Below are positions 26,918-37,927 of a DNA stretch of 64,000 nucleotides, piece by piece. The stretch's first letter is position 1, and each line of letters starts with the position of its first letter. The DNA comes from Streptomyces sp. NBC_00285. GTDB taxonomy: Bacteria; Actinomycetota; Actinomycetes; Streptomycetales; Streptomycetaceae. The position numbers and the translations under genes are program-made. Under the pieces are notes generated by a model that saw only the letters and a program-made list of their open reading frames with translations, searched no databases and had not been told where the DNA came from. The stretch covers positions 9,362,001 through 9,426,000 of the forward strand of contig NZ_CP108055.1 in NCBI RefSeq assembly GCF_036174265.1, in the 5' to 3' direction.

Positions 26918-27562
26918 ATGACCGACGGAATAACCTGGCTCGCCGAGCCCCGGTCCATCGCCTGGGGCGGATACGGCATCGTGATGGCGCGGGACCTCGA
27001 ATCGGAGTCCCTGGCACGGCGGGTCGCCGCCACCGGGTTCCGGGGCAGAACCAGCACCCGCTTCATCGGAGAGCTCACCGGCCGCCAGACCCAGGACGTG
27101 CTGGACGGCGTCTTCGGCAGCGGCCACGAAGAGATCGCCCTGCGCCACGGAGAGGTCGGCGAGTGGTCGTACGTCGTCAAGTACGGCTGCTGGCAGGCCC
27201 AGTTCGGTCCCGCGCCCCGCGTCGACCGAGGCGAACTCCACGTCTTCCAGCTGGAGTTCGAGGAGGAGAACGGCAAACCGGTGCCGCCGAACTTCGCCTA
27301 CTGCCACGACGAGCGCCTGATGTGCGCGTTCAACCTGCACCTGGACGGCTCCTGGGGATACGACGGGGTCCAGGGCGAGCCCGGGTTGGCGTCCGCCGTG
27401 CAGGACCGGTTGACCGCCGCCGGACTCCCCGACCACGACCTGGACCGCCGGACCGTGCACCGCACCTCGCTGAAGGTCCTCCAGGAGCACTTCGGTCTGT
27501 CATTGCCCAGGCGGCGGATCGTGGAGGGGGCGCTGCCCACGCTCCTGCTGACCGCGCCCTGA
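26918..27562 (+). CDS. Hypothetical protein (possibly DUF6461-like)
   Basis: A 214-residue soluble protein I cannot assign firmly. It starts MTDGITWLAEPRSIAWGGYGIVMARDLESE and contains several Gly-Trp and aromatic motifs (GEVGEWSYVVKYGCWQ, LDGSWGYDGVQGEP) of the kind seen in actinobacterial DUF6461 and related proteins. No signal peptide or membrane segment. A GTG three codons upstream is an alternative start. It stands divergent from the ABC genes and 40 bp from another unrecognised gene in the same direction, so the two may form a small operon. Confidence 0.6.
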   Translation: MTDGITWLAEPRSIAWGGYGIVMARDLESESLARRVAATGFRGRTSTRFIGELTGRQTQDVLDGVFGSGHEEIALRHGEVGEWSYVVKYGCWQAQFGPAPRVDRGELHVFQLEFEEENGKPVPPNFAYCHDERLMCAFNLHLDGSWGYDGVQGEPGLASAVQDRLTAAGLPDHDLDRRTVHRTSLKVLQEHFGLSLPRRRIVEGALPTLLLTAP

Positions 27563-27602
27563 CCAGAGGGCGTTGTCAGTGGCGCGCTGTACGTTTTCGG
27601 GC

Positions 27603-28220
27603 ATGGGGATCTATCTGGTGAGCGTCGGCGCGCGGGAGTGGTTCGACGAGGCCAAGGACGAGGACGACGACGAGGAAGAAGGCGGCAGGGGCGCTCTCGC
27701 CTCGGCGCTCGGCGCGGAGTTGAGCCGACGCGGACTGCCGCCGTACCGGTCCGTGCCGGAAGCACCGGAGCGGATGGTGCGCGGGGCGGGGATGTCGTTC
27801 GAGGAGAAGCTCGTGCCCTCCATGGACGGCTTCGAAGCACTGTGCCGTACGCATCTGTCGCCGGAGGAGCATGACGTGCTCTGCGGATGGTCGGTGCTGG
27901 TGCCGTTCTCCCTCGACGAGGCGATCCGGCTGCCCGTTGCCACCGCCTACACGGACACGGCCGTGGTGGCCGGCGCGCCTCAGGTCCTCGCCCTCGCCGA
28001 ACGGCTCGCGACGGTCGTCGCCCTGCCGGTGGACGAGATACCGGCGGCCTGCGACAACCTCGACCTGACCATGTGGTTCCTGGACGGCCCGGCGAAGGAC
28101 GCGGCCGCCGCCCGGCCGGGACCGTGGGGCGAGGACCTGGACGCAGCCTTCTATGTGGCCCTGTATCTGCGAGCCGCCCAGCACTCCCTGCGCCGCGGCT
28201 GCCCGATCGTCTACTGCTGA
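27603..28220 (+). CDS. Hypothetical protein
   Basis: A 205-residue soluble protein without a recognised family. It begins MGIYLVSVGAREWFDEAK and has a run of acidic residues (DEDDDEEEGG) at about 19-28, then a mixed alpha/beta pattern (HDVLCGWSVLVPFSLDEAIRLPVATAYTDTAVVAGAPQVLALAERLA) ending LRRGCPIVYC. Codon use is like its neighbours. It looks like a lineage-specific Streptomyces protein of unknown role, possibly co-transcribed with the gene 40 bp upstream. Confidence 0.65.
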   Translation: MGIYLVSVGAREWFDEAKDEDDDEEEGGRGALASALGAELSRRGLPPYRSVPEAPERMVRGAGMSFEEKLVPSMDGFEALCRTHLSPEEHDVLCGWSVLVPFSLDEAIRLPVATAYTDTAVVAGAPQVLALAERLATVVALPVDEIPAACDNLDLTMWFLDGPAKDAAAARPGPWGEDLDAAFYVALYLRAAQHSLRRGCPIVYC

Positions 28221-28347
28221 CGTCCCGCGTCGCACGACGGTCCACCGGCTGATGAGGCAGGCAATCCGTTTTTGAACGGTTCCCATGCGCGCCTGGCGGA
28301 CATGAGCCCGCCGCATCAGTGGACACGTGTCGGAACAGGCATCATCA

Positions 28348-28378
28348 TCAACCCGACCGATGGGTTGAATCGATACAA
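28348..28378 (+). promoter_or_regulatory. Rhamnose-regulon operator copy A, with overlapping 7-bp inverted repeat
   Basis: TTGAATCGATACAA (28365-28378) matches the operator found twice in the rhamnose control region at 39139 and 39305. A second dyad, TCAACCC-N7-GGGTTGA (28348-28354 / 28362-28368), overlaps its left edge. The pair ends 26 bp before the rhamnosidase start codon. Elsewhere in the 184-bp spacer I see no gene. Confidence 0.7.
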
Positions 28379-28404
28379 CTCCGAGCAGTCGAAGGGACAC
28401 CGGG

Positions 28405-31380
28405 ATGACCGACGGAGTCGACCGCACCGCCGTCGAGGGCCTGACCGTGGAGCACCGAGCCAACCCGCTCGGCGTGGACGCGGCCCGCCCGAGATTCGGC
28501 TGGCGCACCGCGTCCCGGGTCCGCGGCCGGCGCCAGACGGCGTACCGCATCCTCGTGGCCTCCACGCCCGACCGTCTGACCGACGGCCGGGCGGACGTCT
28601 GGGACAGCGGCCGCACCGACTCGGCGGACTCGGTGGCCGTCCGCTACGCGGGCCCCGGCCTGCGTGCCTCGACGCGCTACCACTGGACGGTCCAGCTCTG
28701 GGACGAGAACGGCCGGCCGCTGCCCGAGGCCCCGACCGCGCGCTTCGAGACCGGACTGCTCAGCACCGACGGCGTGACCGGCTGGGACGGCGCCCGGTGG
28801 ATCACCATGGCGGGCAAGGCGGCAGGCAGCGCGGGCGCACCCCTGCTCCGGACGCAGGCGGAACTCGCGCACGCACCCGTTCGTGAAGCCCGGCTCTACG
28901 TCTCCGCACTCGGCGTGTACGACGCCTACGTCAACGGCCGCCGGGTCACCGTGCCCCAGGGCGGCACCACCACCCTTGAGCTCCTCACCCCGGGCTGGAC
29001 CAACTACGACACCACCGTCAACTACTTCACCTACGACGTGACCGGCCTGCTCGTGGGCGAGCGGGAGCGGCAGGTCACCCTCGCCGCCGTGCTGGGCAAC
29101 GGCTGGTACAACGGCCGCGTCTCCGACAACAGCGTCTACCACTCCCCGGACGGCAACCGCCTCGCCCTCAAGGCCAAGCTCCTGATCCGCTACGAGGACG
29201 GCTCGCAGCAGAGCGTCGTGACCACGCCCGGCGACGACTGGCGGGCCACGGACACCGGCCCCTACCGGGCCGACGATATCTACGACGGCCAGACCTACGA
29301 CGCCCGCGCGGAACTGCCCGGCTGGACGGCGAACGGCTTCGACGCCGCCGCCTGGTCCGGAGTCGAGGAACACGACTTCACCACCAGGTTCCCCGGCTCC
29401 CGGCTGGTCGCCCACCCGGGCGAGTCGGCCCGGCTGATGCCCCGATGGGACCGCAGGCCGCAGTCCATCACCGTGCACACCGGCGGAAGCGACTTCGTCC
29501 TCGACCCCACCCGGACGGTCACCGATCCCGCCGAGGCCGCCACCGCCCCGCTGACCCTGCACCCTGGCGACACCGCGGTGATCGACCTCGGCCAGAACAT
29601 GGTCGGCGTCCCGCGCTACACCCTGCGCGGGCCGGCCGGCGCCCAGGTCACCTTCGCGCCCGGGGAGATGCTCAACGACAGCAGCGCGGGCGCCGACGGC
29701 CCCGAGGGCTCCGTGTACCGGGCCAACCTCCGCACCGCCGGGGCCGCCAGCACGTATGTCCTCAAGGGCGACCCGAAGGGCGAGACCCACCAGGACTCCC
29801 TGACCTTCTACGGCTTCCGCTACCTCTCCGTCACGACGACCACCACCGTCACCCTCACCGAACTGACCGGCAGGGTCGCCACCTCCGCCCTCCACGACAT
29901 CGGCGACCTCACCACGGACGACCCCGACGTCAACCAGCTGATCAGCAACGTCCGTTGGGGCCAGCGCGGCAACTACCTCTGGGTACCCACCGACTGCCCC
30001 CAACGCGACGAGCGCTGCGGGTGGACCGGCGACACCCAGCTCTTCGCCGCCACAGGCCTCTACAACGCCGACGCGGTCGCCTTCCTGAGCCACTTCCAGG
30101 ACATCCTGATCGACTCGCAGCGCACCTACGGCGCCGACGGCGCCCAGTTCACCTGGATCGCCCCCGGAGCCCGCTTCAACGATCCGGACCCGGCGAGCGG
30201 CTGGGCGGACTGCGGGGTCGTCGTCCCCTGGACCGTGTGGCAGATGAGCGGTGACACCACCATCGTCGACCGCAGTTGGGAGGCGATGACGGCCTACATG
30301 GACTGGATCCGCGCGCGCACCGGCGACAGCCACTGCGGACAGGGTGCCGTCTTCGGTGACTGGCTGGCCTTCCAGGTGACCAGCACCCAGCTCATCAGCG
30401 ACGCCTACTACGGCTACAGCGCCCGGCTCATGGCGGACATGGCCCGCGCCACCGGACGCACCGCCGAGGCCCACGCCTACGAAGAGCTCTTCGGACACGT
30501 CAAAAGGGCCTTCATCACCAAGTACCTGAGCACCGAGGGCGGTCGCCTCACGGTGCGTTCCAGCCTCGGCTCCCCGCCGCCGTGGACTCCGGGCGACAGC
30601 CCCACCCGGACCGAGGACGACACCCAGACCGCGCTGCTCTGGATCCTCAAACTCGGCCTGTACGACACCGAGGAGCAGCGTCGCCGGCTGGTCGAGCTCC
30701 TCGCGCAGAACATCGGCAACGACGCCGCCTACAAGGCCGCTCATCCCGACAGCACCCGTGTCGGGCACGCGGAGAACACCCTCTCCGTCGGCTTCCTCGG
30801 CGTGAACGTCCTGGCCCCCGTCCTCACCGCGGAGGGTCAGGCGGAGCTGGCGTACAAGGTGGTGCACCAGGACGCCATGCCGTCCTGGCTGTACTCGGTG
30901 AAGAACGGCGCGACGACGGTGTGGGAGCGCTGGAATTCGTACTCCAAGGAGAACGGCTTCGGTCCGGTCGAGATGAACTCGTTCAACCACTACTCCTACG
31001 GGGCGATCGTGGAGTGGATGTACGAGAGCATGGCCGGTATCGCGAGGGATCCCGCCCACCCGGGCTTCAAGCACTTCTTCCTGCGGCCCCACCTCGACCC
31101 GACCGGCGAGATCACCCGGGTCTCCGGCTCGCACCGGTCGCCCTACGGCGAGATCCTCAGCGAATGGGCGGTGCGGGACAGCGAGTTCGCGTACCGGGTC
31201 GCGGTCCCCGCCAACAGCACCGCGACCCTGCGCGTCCCCACGGCCGACCCCGGCTCCGTGTGCGAGGGCCACACCCCCCTGTCACGCGTCAGGGGGGTGA
31301 CGTACCTGGGGTTCGAGGACGGCACCGCGTCCTTCGAACTTCCCTCGGGCCGCTACGAGTTGACCTCTGCACTCGACTGA
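28405..31380 (+). CDS. Alpha-L-rhamnosidase (GH78)
   Basis: A 991-residue family 78 enzyme. N-terminal beta domains start VEGLTVEHRANPLGVDAARPRFGWR; the middle has YVSALGVYDAYVNGRRV and GNGWYNGRV; the (alpha/alpha)6 catalytic barrel carries VPTDCPQRDERCGWTGDTQLFA, whose Asp/Glu residues are the usual acid and base, and NSFNHYSYGAIVEWMYE. It hydrolyses terminal alpha-L-rhamnose from glycosides or oligosaccharides. No signal peptide, so it works on imported material. A LacI operator shared with the rhamnose operons lies just upstream. Its last 28 bp overlap the convergent lutC gene. Confidence 0.93.
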   Translation: MTDGVDRTAVEGLTVEHRANPLGVDAARPRFGWRTASRVRGRRQTAYRILVASTPDRLTDGRADVWDSGRTDSADSVAVRYAGPGLRASTRYHWTVQLWDENGRPLPEAPTARFETGLLSTDGVTGWDGARWITMAGKAAGSAGAPLLRTQAELAHAPVREARLYVSALGVYDAYVNGRRVTVPQGGTTTLELLTPGWTNYDTTVNYFTYDVTGLLVGERERQVTLAAVLGNGWYNGRVSDNSVYHSPDGNRLALKAKLLIRYEDGSQQSVVTTPGDDWRATDTGPYRADDIYDGQTYDARAELPGWTANGFDAAAWSGVEEHDFTTRFPGSRLVAHPGESARLMPRWDRRPQSITVHTGGSDFVLDPTRTVTDPAEAATAPLTLHPGDTAVIDLGQNMVGVPRYTLRGPAGAQVTFAPGEMLNDSSAGADGPEGSVYRANLRTAGAASTYVLKGDPKGETHQDSLTFYGFRYLSVTTTTTVTLTELTGRVATSALHDIGDLTTDDPDVNQLISNVRWGQRGNYLWVPTDCPQRDERCGWTGDTQLFAATGLYNADAVAFLSHFQDILIDSQRTYGADGAQFTWIAPGARFNDPDPASGWADCGVVVPWTVWQMSGDTTIVDRSWEAMTAYMDWIRARTGDSHCGQGAVFGDWLAFQVTSTQLISDAYYGYSARLMADMARATGRTAEAHAYEELFGHVKRAFITKYLSTEGGRLTVRSSLGSPPPWTPGDSPTRTEDDTQTALLWILKLGLYDTEEQRRRLVELLAQNIGNDAAYKAAHPDSTRVGHAENTLSVGFLGVNVLAPVLTAEGQAELAYKVVHQDAMPSWLYSVKNGATTVWERWNSYSKENGFGPVEMNSFNHYSYGAIVEWMYESMAGIARDPAHPGFKHFFLRPHLDPTGEITRVSGSHRSPYGEILSEWAVRDSEFAYRVAVPANSTATLRVPTADPGSVCEGHTPLSRVRGVTYLGFEDGTASFELPSGRYELTSALD

Positions 31381-32005
31381 CTGCCGACCAGTACGACCTC
31401 CAGGGTGCGCGGACCGTGCACCCCCTCGACCCGGTCCAGTTCGATGTCACTGGTCGCCGAAGGTCCGGAGATCCACGTCAGCGGGCGGGCCGGGTCCAGC
31501 TGTTCGAGGGCCTGCGGGATGGAGGAGACGACCTGGTCCGGGACCCGTACGACACAGATGTGGTGGTCCGGGACGAGGGTGATACGGCGGCGGCCCTGGT
31601 CCGGGCCGCCGTCCAGCACGATGGTGCCGGTCTCGGCGACGGCCACCGCGCACGCCGTGACCACGCTGTCGATCCGGTCCAGTTCGTGCGGCGTGGTGAC
31701 GGCCCGGTCCGGGATCTGCTCGGCGTCGGCGTCCGCCAGCCAGGCCTGCTCCAGGCCCGGCGGCACGAGGACCGTCTTCGCCCCGCGGGCCGCCAGCATC
31801 CCGGCGAGCGTCGCCGGCAGGTCGGCCGCCGTGCAGCGGTGCACGATCGCCCGGTAGTCCGCGAGGTTCTCGGCCAGCAGCTCCACGGTTTGCTCGACGC
31901 TCCGGTCGCCGTGCTCCCGCAGATACGCGCGCTCGATCGGGGTGTCCTCGCCCGGGCTGTCGGCCAGCGCGCGCCGCACCCGGCCCAGGATCCGTTCCCT
32001 GCTGC

Positions 32006-32009
<4 letters not shown>
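31353..32009 (-). CDS. lutC: LUD-domain lactate utilisation protein C
   Basis: A 218-residue LUD-domain protein, third subunit of the LutABC (LldEFG) L-lactate dehydrogenase complex. VAVAETGTIVLDGGPDQGRRRITLVPDHHICVV is the characteristic core. The GTG start is within the stop of lutB (GTGA). Last gene of the leftward rhamnose/lactate operon; its 3' end overlaps the rhamnosidase gene by 28 bp on the opposite strand. With LutA and LutB it oxidises L-lactate to pyruvate, the lactate here probably coming from rhamnose-derived lactaldehyde. Confidence 0.88.
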
Positions 32010-33480
<1,471 letters not shown>

Positions 33481-33484
<4 letters not shown>

Positions 33485-34236
33485 GGTGTCGGCTCCTCTT
33501 CCGTGCTCGCCAGGATCTCCGCGATGTGCACCGGCCGCATGTCCGACTCCAGCCGGCCCATCGTGCCGCCGATGTGCATCAGGCACGAGTTGTCGGCCGC
33601 GCACAGCACTTCGGCGCCCGTCGACTCGGCGTTGCGCACCTTGTCGGTACCCATCGCCGCCGAGACGTCGGGGTTCTTCAGCGCGAACGTGCCACCGAAG
33701 CCGCAGCACTCGTCGGCGCCCGGAAGCTCCTTCAGTTCAAGCCCCTTGACCGCCTGGAGCAGCCGCCGGGGCCGGTCACCGAGCCCCAGTCCACGCAGTC
33801 CGTGACAGGTCGGGTGGTAGGTCACCGTGTGCGGGTAGTACGCCCCCACGTCCGTCACCCCCAGCACGTCCACCAGGAACTCCGTCAGCTCGAACGTCTT
33901 CGGCACCACGGGCGCCAGCGCGGCTGCGAGGCCGCTCCCGCGTCCCTCAGCGCGGGCCCGCTCACCCATCCGCGGATACAGCTCCCGCACCATCGCCCCG
34001 CAGGAGCCGGACGGCGTCACGATCGCCTCGTACTCCCGGAATACATCGGAGAAATGCCGGGCCAGCGGTTCCGCCTCATGCCGGTAGCCGGTGTTGTAGT
34101 GCGCCTGCCCGCAGCAGGTCTGGGACATCGGGAAGTCGACGTCGACGCCCAGCCTGGTCAGCAGTTTCACCACAGCGCGCCCGGTGTCCGGATACAGCGT
34201 GTCGTTGACACAGGTCAGGAACAGGGCGACACGCAT
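33481..34236 (-). CDS. lutA: Cys-rich lactate utilisation protein A
   Basis: A 251-residue LutA/LldE protein with two CCG (heterodisulfide-reductase-like) domains: QTCCGQAHYNTG in the first and ECCGFGGTFALKNPDVS in the second, which ligate Fe-S clusters. AAGGAG precedes the ATG. The 104-bp space after rhaB could hold a separate promoter; a GC hairpin around 34277-34310 may attenuate read-through. No lldR/lutR-type regulator is near, so control probably comes from the rhamnose promoter. Confidence 0.9.
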
Positions 34237-34276
34237 CGCGGCTCCTTGTGGTCGGTCATCGGATGAGTGTGGGGCA

Positions 34277-34310
34277 CCACCCCCACGCGTTCAGCGTAGT
34301 GGGGGAGTGG
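34277..34310 (-). terminator. Imperfect hairpin between rhaB and lutA
   Basis: CCACCCCCAC (34277-34286) faces GTGGGGGAGTGG (34299-34310); seven G-C-rich pairs (CCCCCAC/GTGGGGG) are perfect and the outer part has a bulge. It lies in the 104-bp space between two genes of the operon and may act as an attenuator or mRNA-stability element. Confidence 0.35.
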
Positions 34311-34340
34311 TCCGGGGCGGAGGCCCGGGGAAGATTCAGG

Positions 34341-35777
34341 TCATTTCCCGGCGAGGCGGGCCTGCGCCTCGTGCCAGCGGGAGGTGTCGCCCTGCGGCTC
34401 GTACCGCGTGAGGGGCTGCGTCCGGGTGAGCAGTTCGCGGCCGCCCGCGAGGTCGCCGACGAGGCCGTGGGTCCGGGCCTGGACCAGGACGTTCCCGAGA
34501 GCGGCCGCCTCGGTCGGCCCCGCCACCACCGGCAGCCCGCAGGCGTCGGCGGTCAGCTGGCACAGCAGCGCGTTGCGGGTACCGCCACCGACGACGTGCA
34601 CGACGTCGACGGGGTGGTCGGCCAGCCGCTGCGCGTCCTGGACGGCCCTGCGGTGGGCGAGGGCCAGCGAGTCGAGGATGCAGCGGGTGATCTCGGCGGG
34701 GGAGACGGGCACCGGCTGCCCCGAGGCGCGGCACGCCTCGGCGATCCGCTCCGGCATCCGGCCCGGCGCGAGGAAGGCGGCGTCCCCCGCGTCCACCACC
34801 GACCGCAGCGCGGGCGCCTTGGCCGCGTCGAGGAGCAGTTCGCCCAGATCCGGGTCGCCCCAGGCCCGCAGGCACTCCTGGAGCAGCCACAGCCCCATGA
34901 TGTTCCGCAGGTAGCGGACCGTGCCGTCGAGGCCCAGCTCGTTGGTGAAGTTGGCGGCCCTGCTCTCCTCCGTGAGCACCGGCGCGTTCAGTTCGAGGCC
35001 CGCAAGGGACCAGGTGCCGGTGCAGATGTAGGCGAAGCGCTCACCGGACGCGGGGACGGCGGCCACCGCGGACGCGGTGTCGTGCGACCCGACGGCCGTC
35101 ACCGGCACCGGGCCCGCGAGCCCGGTCTCCTCCAGCACCTCGGGCCGGAGCAGGCCCGCCGGATCACCGGGTTGGCGCAGCGGCGCGAACAACTCCAGGC
35201 CGATGCCCAGCCGCTCCGCGATGTCGTACGACCACTCCCGCGTGCGGGGATCGATCAGCTGGGTCGTCGACGCGTTGGTCAGCTCGGTGCCCTGCTCACC
35301 GGTGAGCCAGTAGGTGAGCAGATCGGGGATGAGCAACAGCCTCTCGGCACCCAGGAGTTGATCGGCGACAAGCTGGTACAGCGTGTTGAAGGGCGCGTAC
35401 TGCAGTCCGGTGGCCGCGTACAGCTCGGGCGCGGGCACGGTCGCCCACACCTTCTGCGCGACACCCTCCGTACGGGAGTCCCGGTAGTGCACCGGGTTGC
35501 CGAGCAACGCCCCGTCGGCATCCAGGAGTCCGTAGTCCACGGCCCAGCTGTCGATGCCGACGGAGTCCACCTGCCCGGCCGCCCTGAGCCCGTCCAGGAC
35601 ACCGCCGTACAGGGAGAGGATGTCCCAGCGCAGGCCCTCCGGGATCCGGACCGGACGGTTCGCGAACCGGTGTGCCTCGGTGAGCTCCAGGCTGTCGGGG
35701 CCGACGCGGCCGACCATGACACGTCCGCTGGACGCGCCGAGGTCGACCGCGGCGTACGACTTCACGGACGCGCTCAT
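34341..35777 (-). CDS. rhaB: Rhamnulokinase
   Basis: A 478-residue FGGY-family sugar kinase. The N-terminal ATPase-fold signature AAVDLGASSGRVMVGRV, the IDSWAVDYGLLDADG region with the catalytic Asp, and the second-domain motif VHVVGGGTRNALLCQLTADACGLPVVAGPTEAAALGN are typical of RhaB. It phosphorylates L-rhamnulose to L-rhamnulose-1-phosphate. Its ATG overlaps the stop of the aldolase/dehydrogenase gene (ATGA). Position between isomerase/aldolase and lactate genes confirms the pathway. Confidence 0.93.
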   Translation of the reverse strand: MSASVKSYAAVDLGASSGRVMVGRVGPDSLELTEAHRFANRPVRIPEGLRWDILSLYGGVLDGLRAAGQVDSVGIDSWAVDYGLLDADGALLGNPVHYRDSRTEGVAQKVWATVPAPELYAATGLQYAPFNTLYQLVADQLLGAERLLLIPDLLTYWLTGEQGTELTNASTTQLIDPRTREWSYDIAERLGIGLELFAPLRQPGDPAGLLRPEVLEETGLAGPVPVTAVGSHDTASAVAAVPASGERFAYICTGTWSLAGLELNAPVLTEESRAANFTNELGLDGTVRYLRNIMGLWLLQECLRAWGDPDLGELLLDAAKAPALRSVVDAGDAAFLAPGRMPERIAEACRASGQPVPVSPAEITRCILDSLALAHRRAVQDAQRLADHPVDVVHVVGGGTRNALLCQLTADACGLPVVAGPTEAAALGNVLVQARTHGLVGDLAGGRELLTRTQPLTRYEPQGDTSRWHEAQARLAGK

Positions 35778-37813
35778 CGCAGGAAGGCGGCCGCGACGCC
35801 GGCGTCGACGGGGACGTGCAGACCGGTGGTGTGGGTCAGCTCCCCACCGGTCAGCGCGAAGACGGCGTTGGCCACGTGCTCAGGAAGCACCTCGCGCTTG
35901 AGGATGGTCCGCTGGGCGTAGAACTCGCCCAGCTTCTCCTCCTCCACGCCGTACACGGCAGCCCGCTTGGCACCCCAGCCGCCGGCGAAGATGCCCGAGC
36001 CGCGCACCACACCGTCCGGGTTGACACCGTTGACGCGGATGCCGTGCTCGCCCAACTCGGCTGCGAGCAGGCGCACTTGGTGGGCCTGGTCGGCCTTGGT
36101 GGCGGAGTAGGCGATGTTGTTGGGCCCGGCGAAGACGGCGTTCTTGGAGGCGATGTAGACGATGTCGCCGCCGAGCTTCTGCGCGATCATCACCCGGGCC
36201 GCCTCCCGTGACACCAGGAAGGATCCGCGCGCCATGATGTCGTGCTGGAGGTCCCAGTCCTTGGCGGTGGTCTCCAGCAGAGGCTTGGAGATGGAGATGC
36301 CGGCGTTGTTGACCACCAGGTCCACGCCGCCGAAGGCCAGCACCGCGGCCCGGAACGATGCGGCGATCTGCTCCTCGGACGTGACGTCCACGGTCACGGC
36401 GACGGCCTTGTCGGGCCCGCCGAGTTCTTCGGCGACCGCGGAGGCGTTCTCGGCGTTGAGGTCGGCGACGACCACACAGGCGCCCTCGGCGACAAGACGC
36501 TGCGCGATGGCCCTGCCGATCCCGCTGCCCGCGCCGGTCACCAGGGCCACACGGGTGGCGAGCGGCTTGGGCTTCGGCATCCGCTGGAGCTTGGCCTCCT
36601 CAAGGGCCCAGTACTCGATGCGGAACTTCTCGGACTCCTCGATGGGCGCGTACGACGACACGGCCTCGGCGCCCCGCATCACGTTGATCGCGTTGACGTA
36701 GAACTCGCCCGCGACCCGCGCGGTCTGCTTGTCCTTGCCGAAGGAGAACATGCCGACACCCGGGATCAGTACGATCGCCGGGTCGGCGCCGCGCATGGCG
36801 GGGGAGTCGGGCAGGGCGTGCCGCCGGTAGTAGGCGGCGTACTCCTCGCGGTAGGCGGCGTGCAGCTCGTCGAGCCGGGCGATGGCCTCGTCCAGCGGCG
36901 CGGCGGGCGGCAGGTCCAGGACCAGCGGCCGGACCTTGGTCCGCAAGAAGTGGTCGGGGCAGGAGGTGCCGAGCGCGGCGAGGCGCGGGTGTTCGGCGCG
37001 GGCCAGGAACTCCAGCACGACCTCGGAGTCGGTGAAGTGCCCGACCTGCGGCCTGTCCTGGGACGCGACGGCCCGGACGTACGGCGCGAGGGCGGCGGCC
37101 CGGACCCGCCGGTCGGCCTCGGGAAGGGCGTCGTATCCCTCGATGACGGGGCCGAAGGGTTCGGCCCTGCCGCGCTCCTCCAGGAACCTCTCGGCGGTCC
37201 GGATGATGTGCAGGGAGTTGCGCTCGCACTCCTCGGCGGTGTCGCCCCATGCGGTGATGCCGTGCCCGCCGAGAACGACGCCGATCGCCTGCGGGTTGGC
37301 CTCCTTGATGGCGGCGATGTCCAGCCCCAGCTGGAATCCGGGGCGCCGCCACGGCACCCAGGCGACGGTGTCCCCGAAACACTCGGCGGTCAGCTTCTCC
37401 CCGTCGGCCGCGCAGGCGAGCGCGATACCGGAGTCGGGGTGCAGGTGATCGACGTGGGCGGCCTCGACGAGGCCGTGCATGGCGGTGTCGATGGAGGGGG
37501 CCGCACCGCCCTTGCCGTGCAGGCAGTAGTCGAAGGCGGCGACCATCTCGTCCTCGCGCTCGACACCCGGGTAGACGTCGACGAGCGCGCGCATCCGGTC
37601 CAGCCGCAGCACGGCGAGCCCGCCCTCGGTCAGGGTCCCGAGGTCACCACCGGACCCCTTGACCCACATGAGCTCGACGTCACCGCCGGTGACGGGGTCG
37701 GTGTCGGTGCCCTTGGCGGACGTGTTCCCACCGGCGTAGTTCGTGTTGCGGGGGTCGGCGCCGAGTCGGTTGGACCGGGCCAGGAGAGCGGCGGCTTCGG
37801 GATGGGTTGCCAT
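35774..37813 (-). CDS. rhaEW: Bifunctional rhamnulose-1-phosphate aldolase/lactaldehyde dehydrogenase (RhaEW type)
   Basis: A 679-residue fusion. The N-terminal ~400 residues are a class II aldolase (metal histidines in HVDHLHPDSGIA and VVLGGHGITAWG) that splits rhamnulose-1-phosphate into dihydroxyacetone phosphate and L-lactaldehyde. The C-terminal ~250 residues are a short-chain dehydrogenase (VALVTGAGSGIGRAIAQRL, YSATKADQ) expected to oxidise lactaldehyde to lactate. This fusion is known from Gram-positive bacteria as RhaEW/YuxG. ATG 37813 has AGAAGGAA upstream. The lactate product explains the lutABC genes in the same operon. Confidence 0.9.
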   Translation of the reverse strand: MATHPEAAALLARSNRLGADPRNTNYAGGNTSAKGTDTDPVTGGDVELMWVKGSGGDLGTLTEGGLAVLRLDRMRALVDVYPGVEREDEMVAAFDYCLHGKGGAAPSIDTAMHGLVEAAHVDHLHPDSGIALACAADGEKLTAECFGDTVAWVPWRRPGFQLGLDIAAIKEANPQAIGVVLGGHGITAWGDTAEECERNSLHIIRTAERFLEERGRAEPFGPVIEGYDALPEADRRVRAAALAPYVRAVASQDRPQVGHFTDSEVVLEFLARAEHPRLAALGTSCPDHFLRTKVRPLVLDLPPAAPLDEAIARLDELHAAYREEYAAYYRRHALPDSPAMRGADPAIVLIPGVGMFSFGKDKQTARVAGEFYVNAINVMRGAEAVSSYAPIEESEKFRIEYWALEEAKLQRMPKPKPLATRVALVTGAGSGIGRAIAQRLVAEGACVVVADLNAENASAVAEELGGPDKAVAVTVDVTSEEQIAASFRAAVLAFGGVDLVVNNAGISISKPLLETTAKDWDLQHDIMARGSFLVSREAARVMIAQKLGGDIVYIASKNAVFAGPNNIAYSATKADQAHQVRLLAAELGEHGIRVNGVNPDGVVRGSGIFAGGWGAKRAAVYGVEEEKLGEFYAQRTILKREVLPEHVANAVFALTGGELTHTTGLHVPVDAGVAAAFLR

Positions 37814-37854
37814 GACGTTCGGTTCCTTCTGAAGAGAGGGGAAGTTTTTCCTAC

Positions 37855-37900
37855 CTAGGGGCGCGGGGAACTGCGCGACCAGCCACAAACGGCCTGCACC
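37855..37900. repeat. Streptomyces-type intergenic repeat
   Basis: The 114-bp space between rhaI and the aldolase gene contains GGGGCGCGGGGAACTGCGCG followed by ACCAGCCAC, a short sequence I recognise from many Streptomyces intergenic regions. It can fold partly (GCGCGGGGAACTGCGC). Its presence inside an operon may cause partial termination or mRNA processing. Confidence 0.55.
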
Positions 37901-37927
37901 CCGCATACGACAGAACCCGGCAGACGC

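Noticed and set aside
28348..31272. Antisense frame of ~970 codons opposite the rhamnosidase
   Set aside because: The GH78 family match on the plus strand is unambiguous; the antisense product has no recognisable domain.
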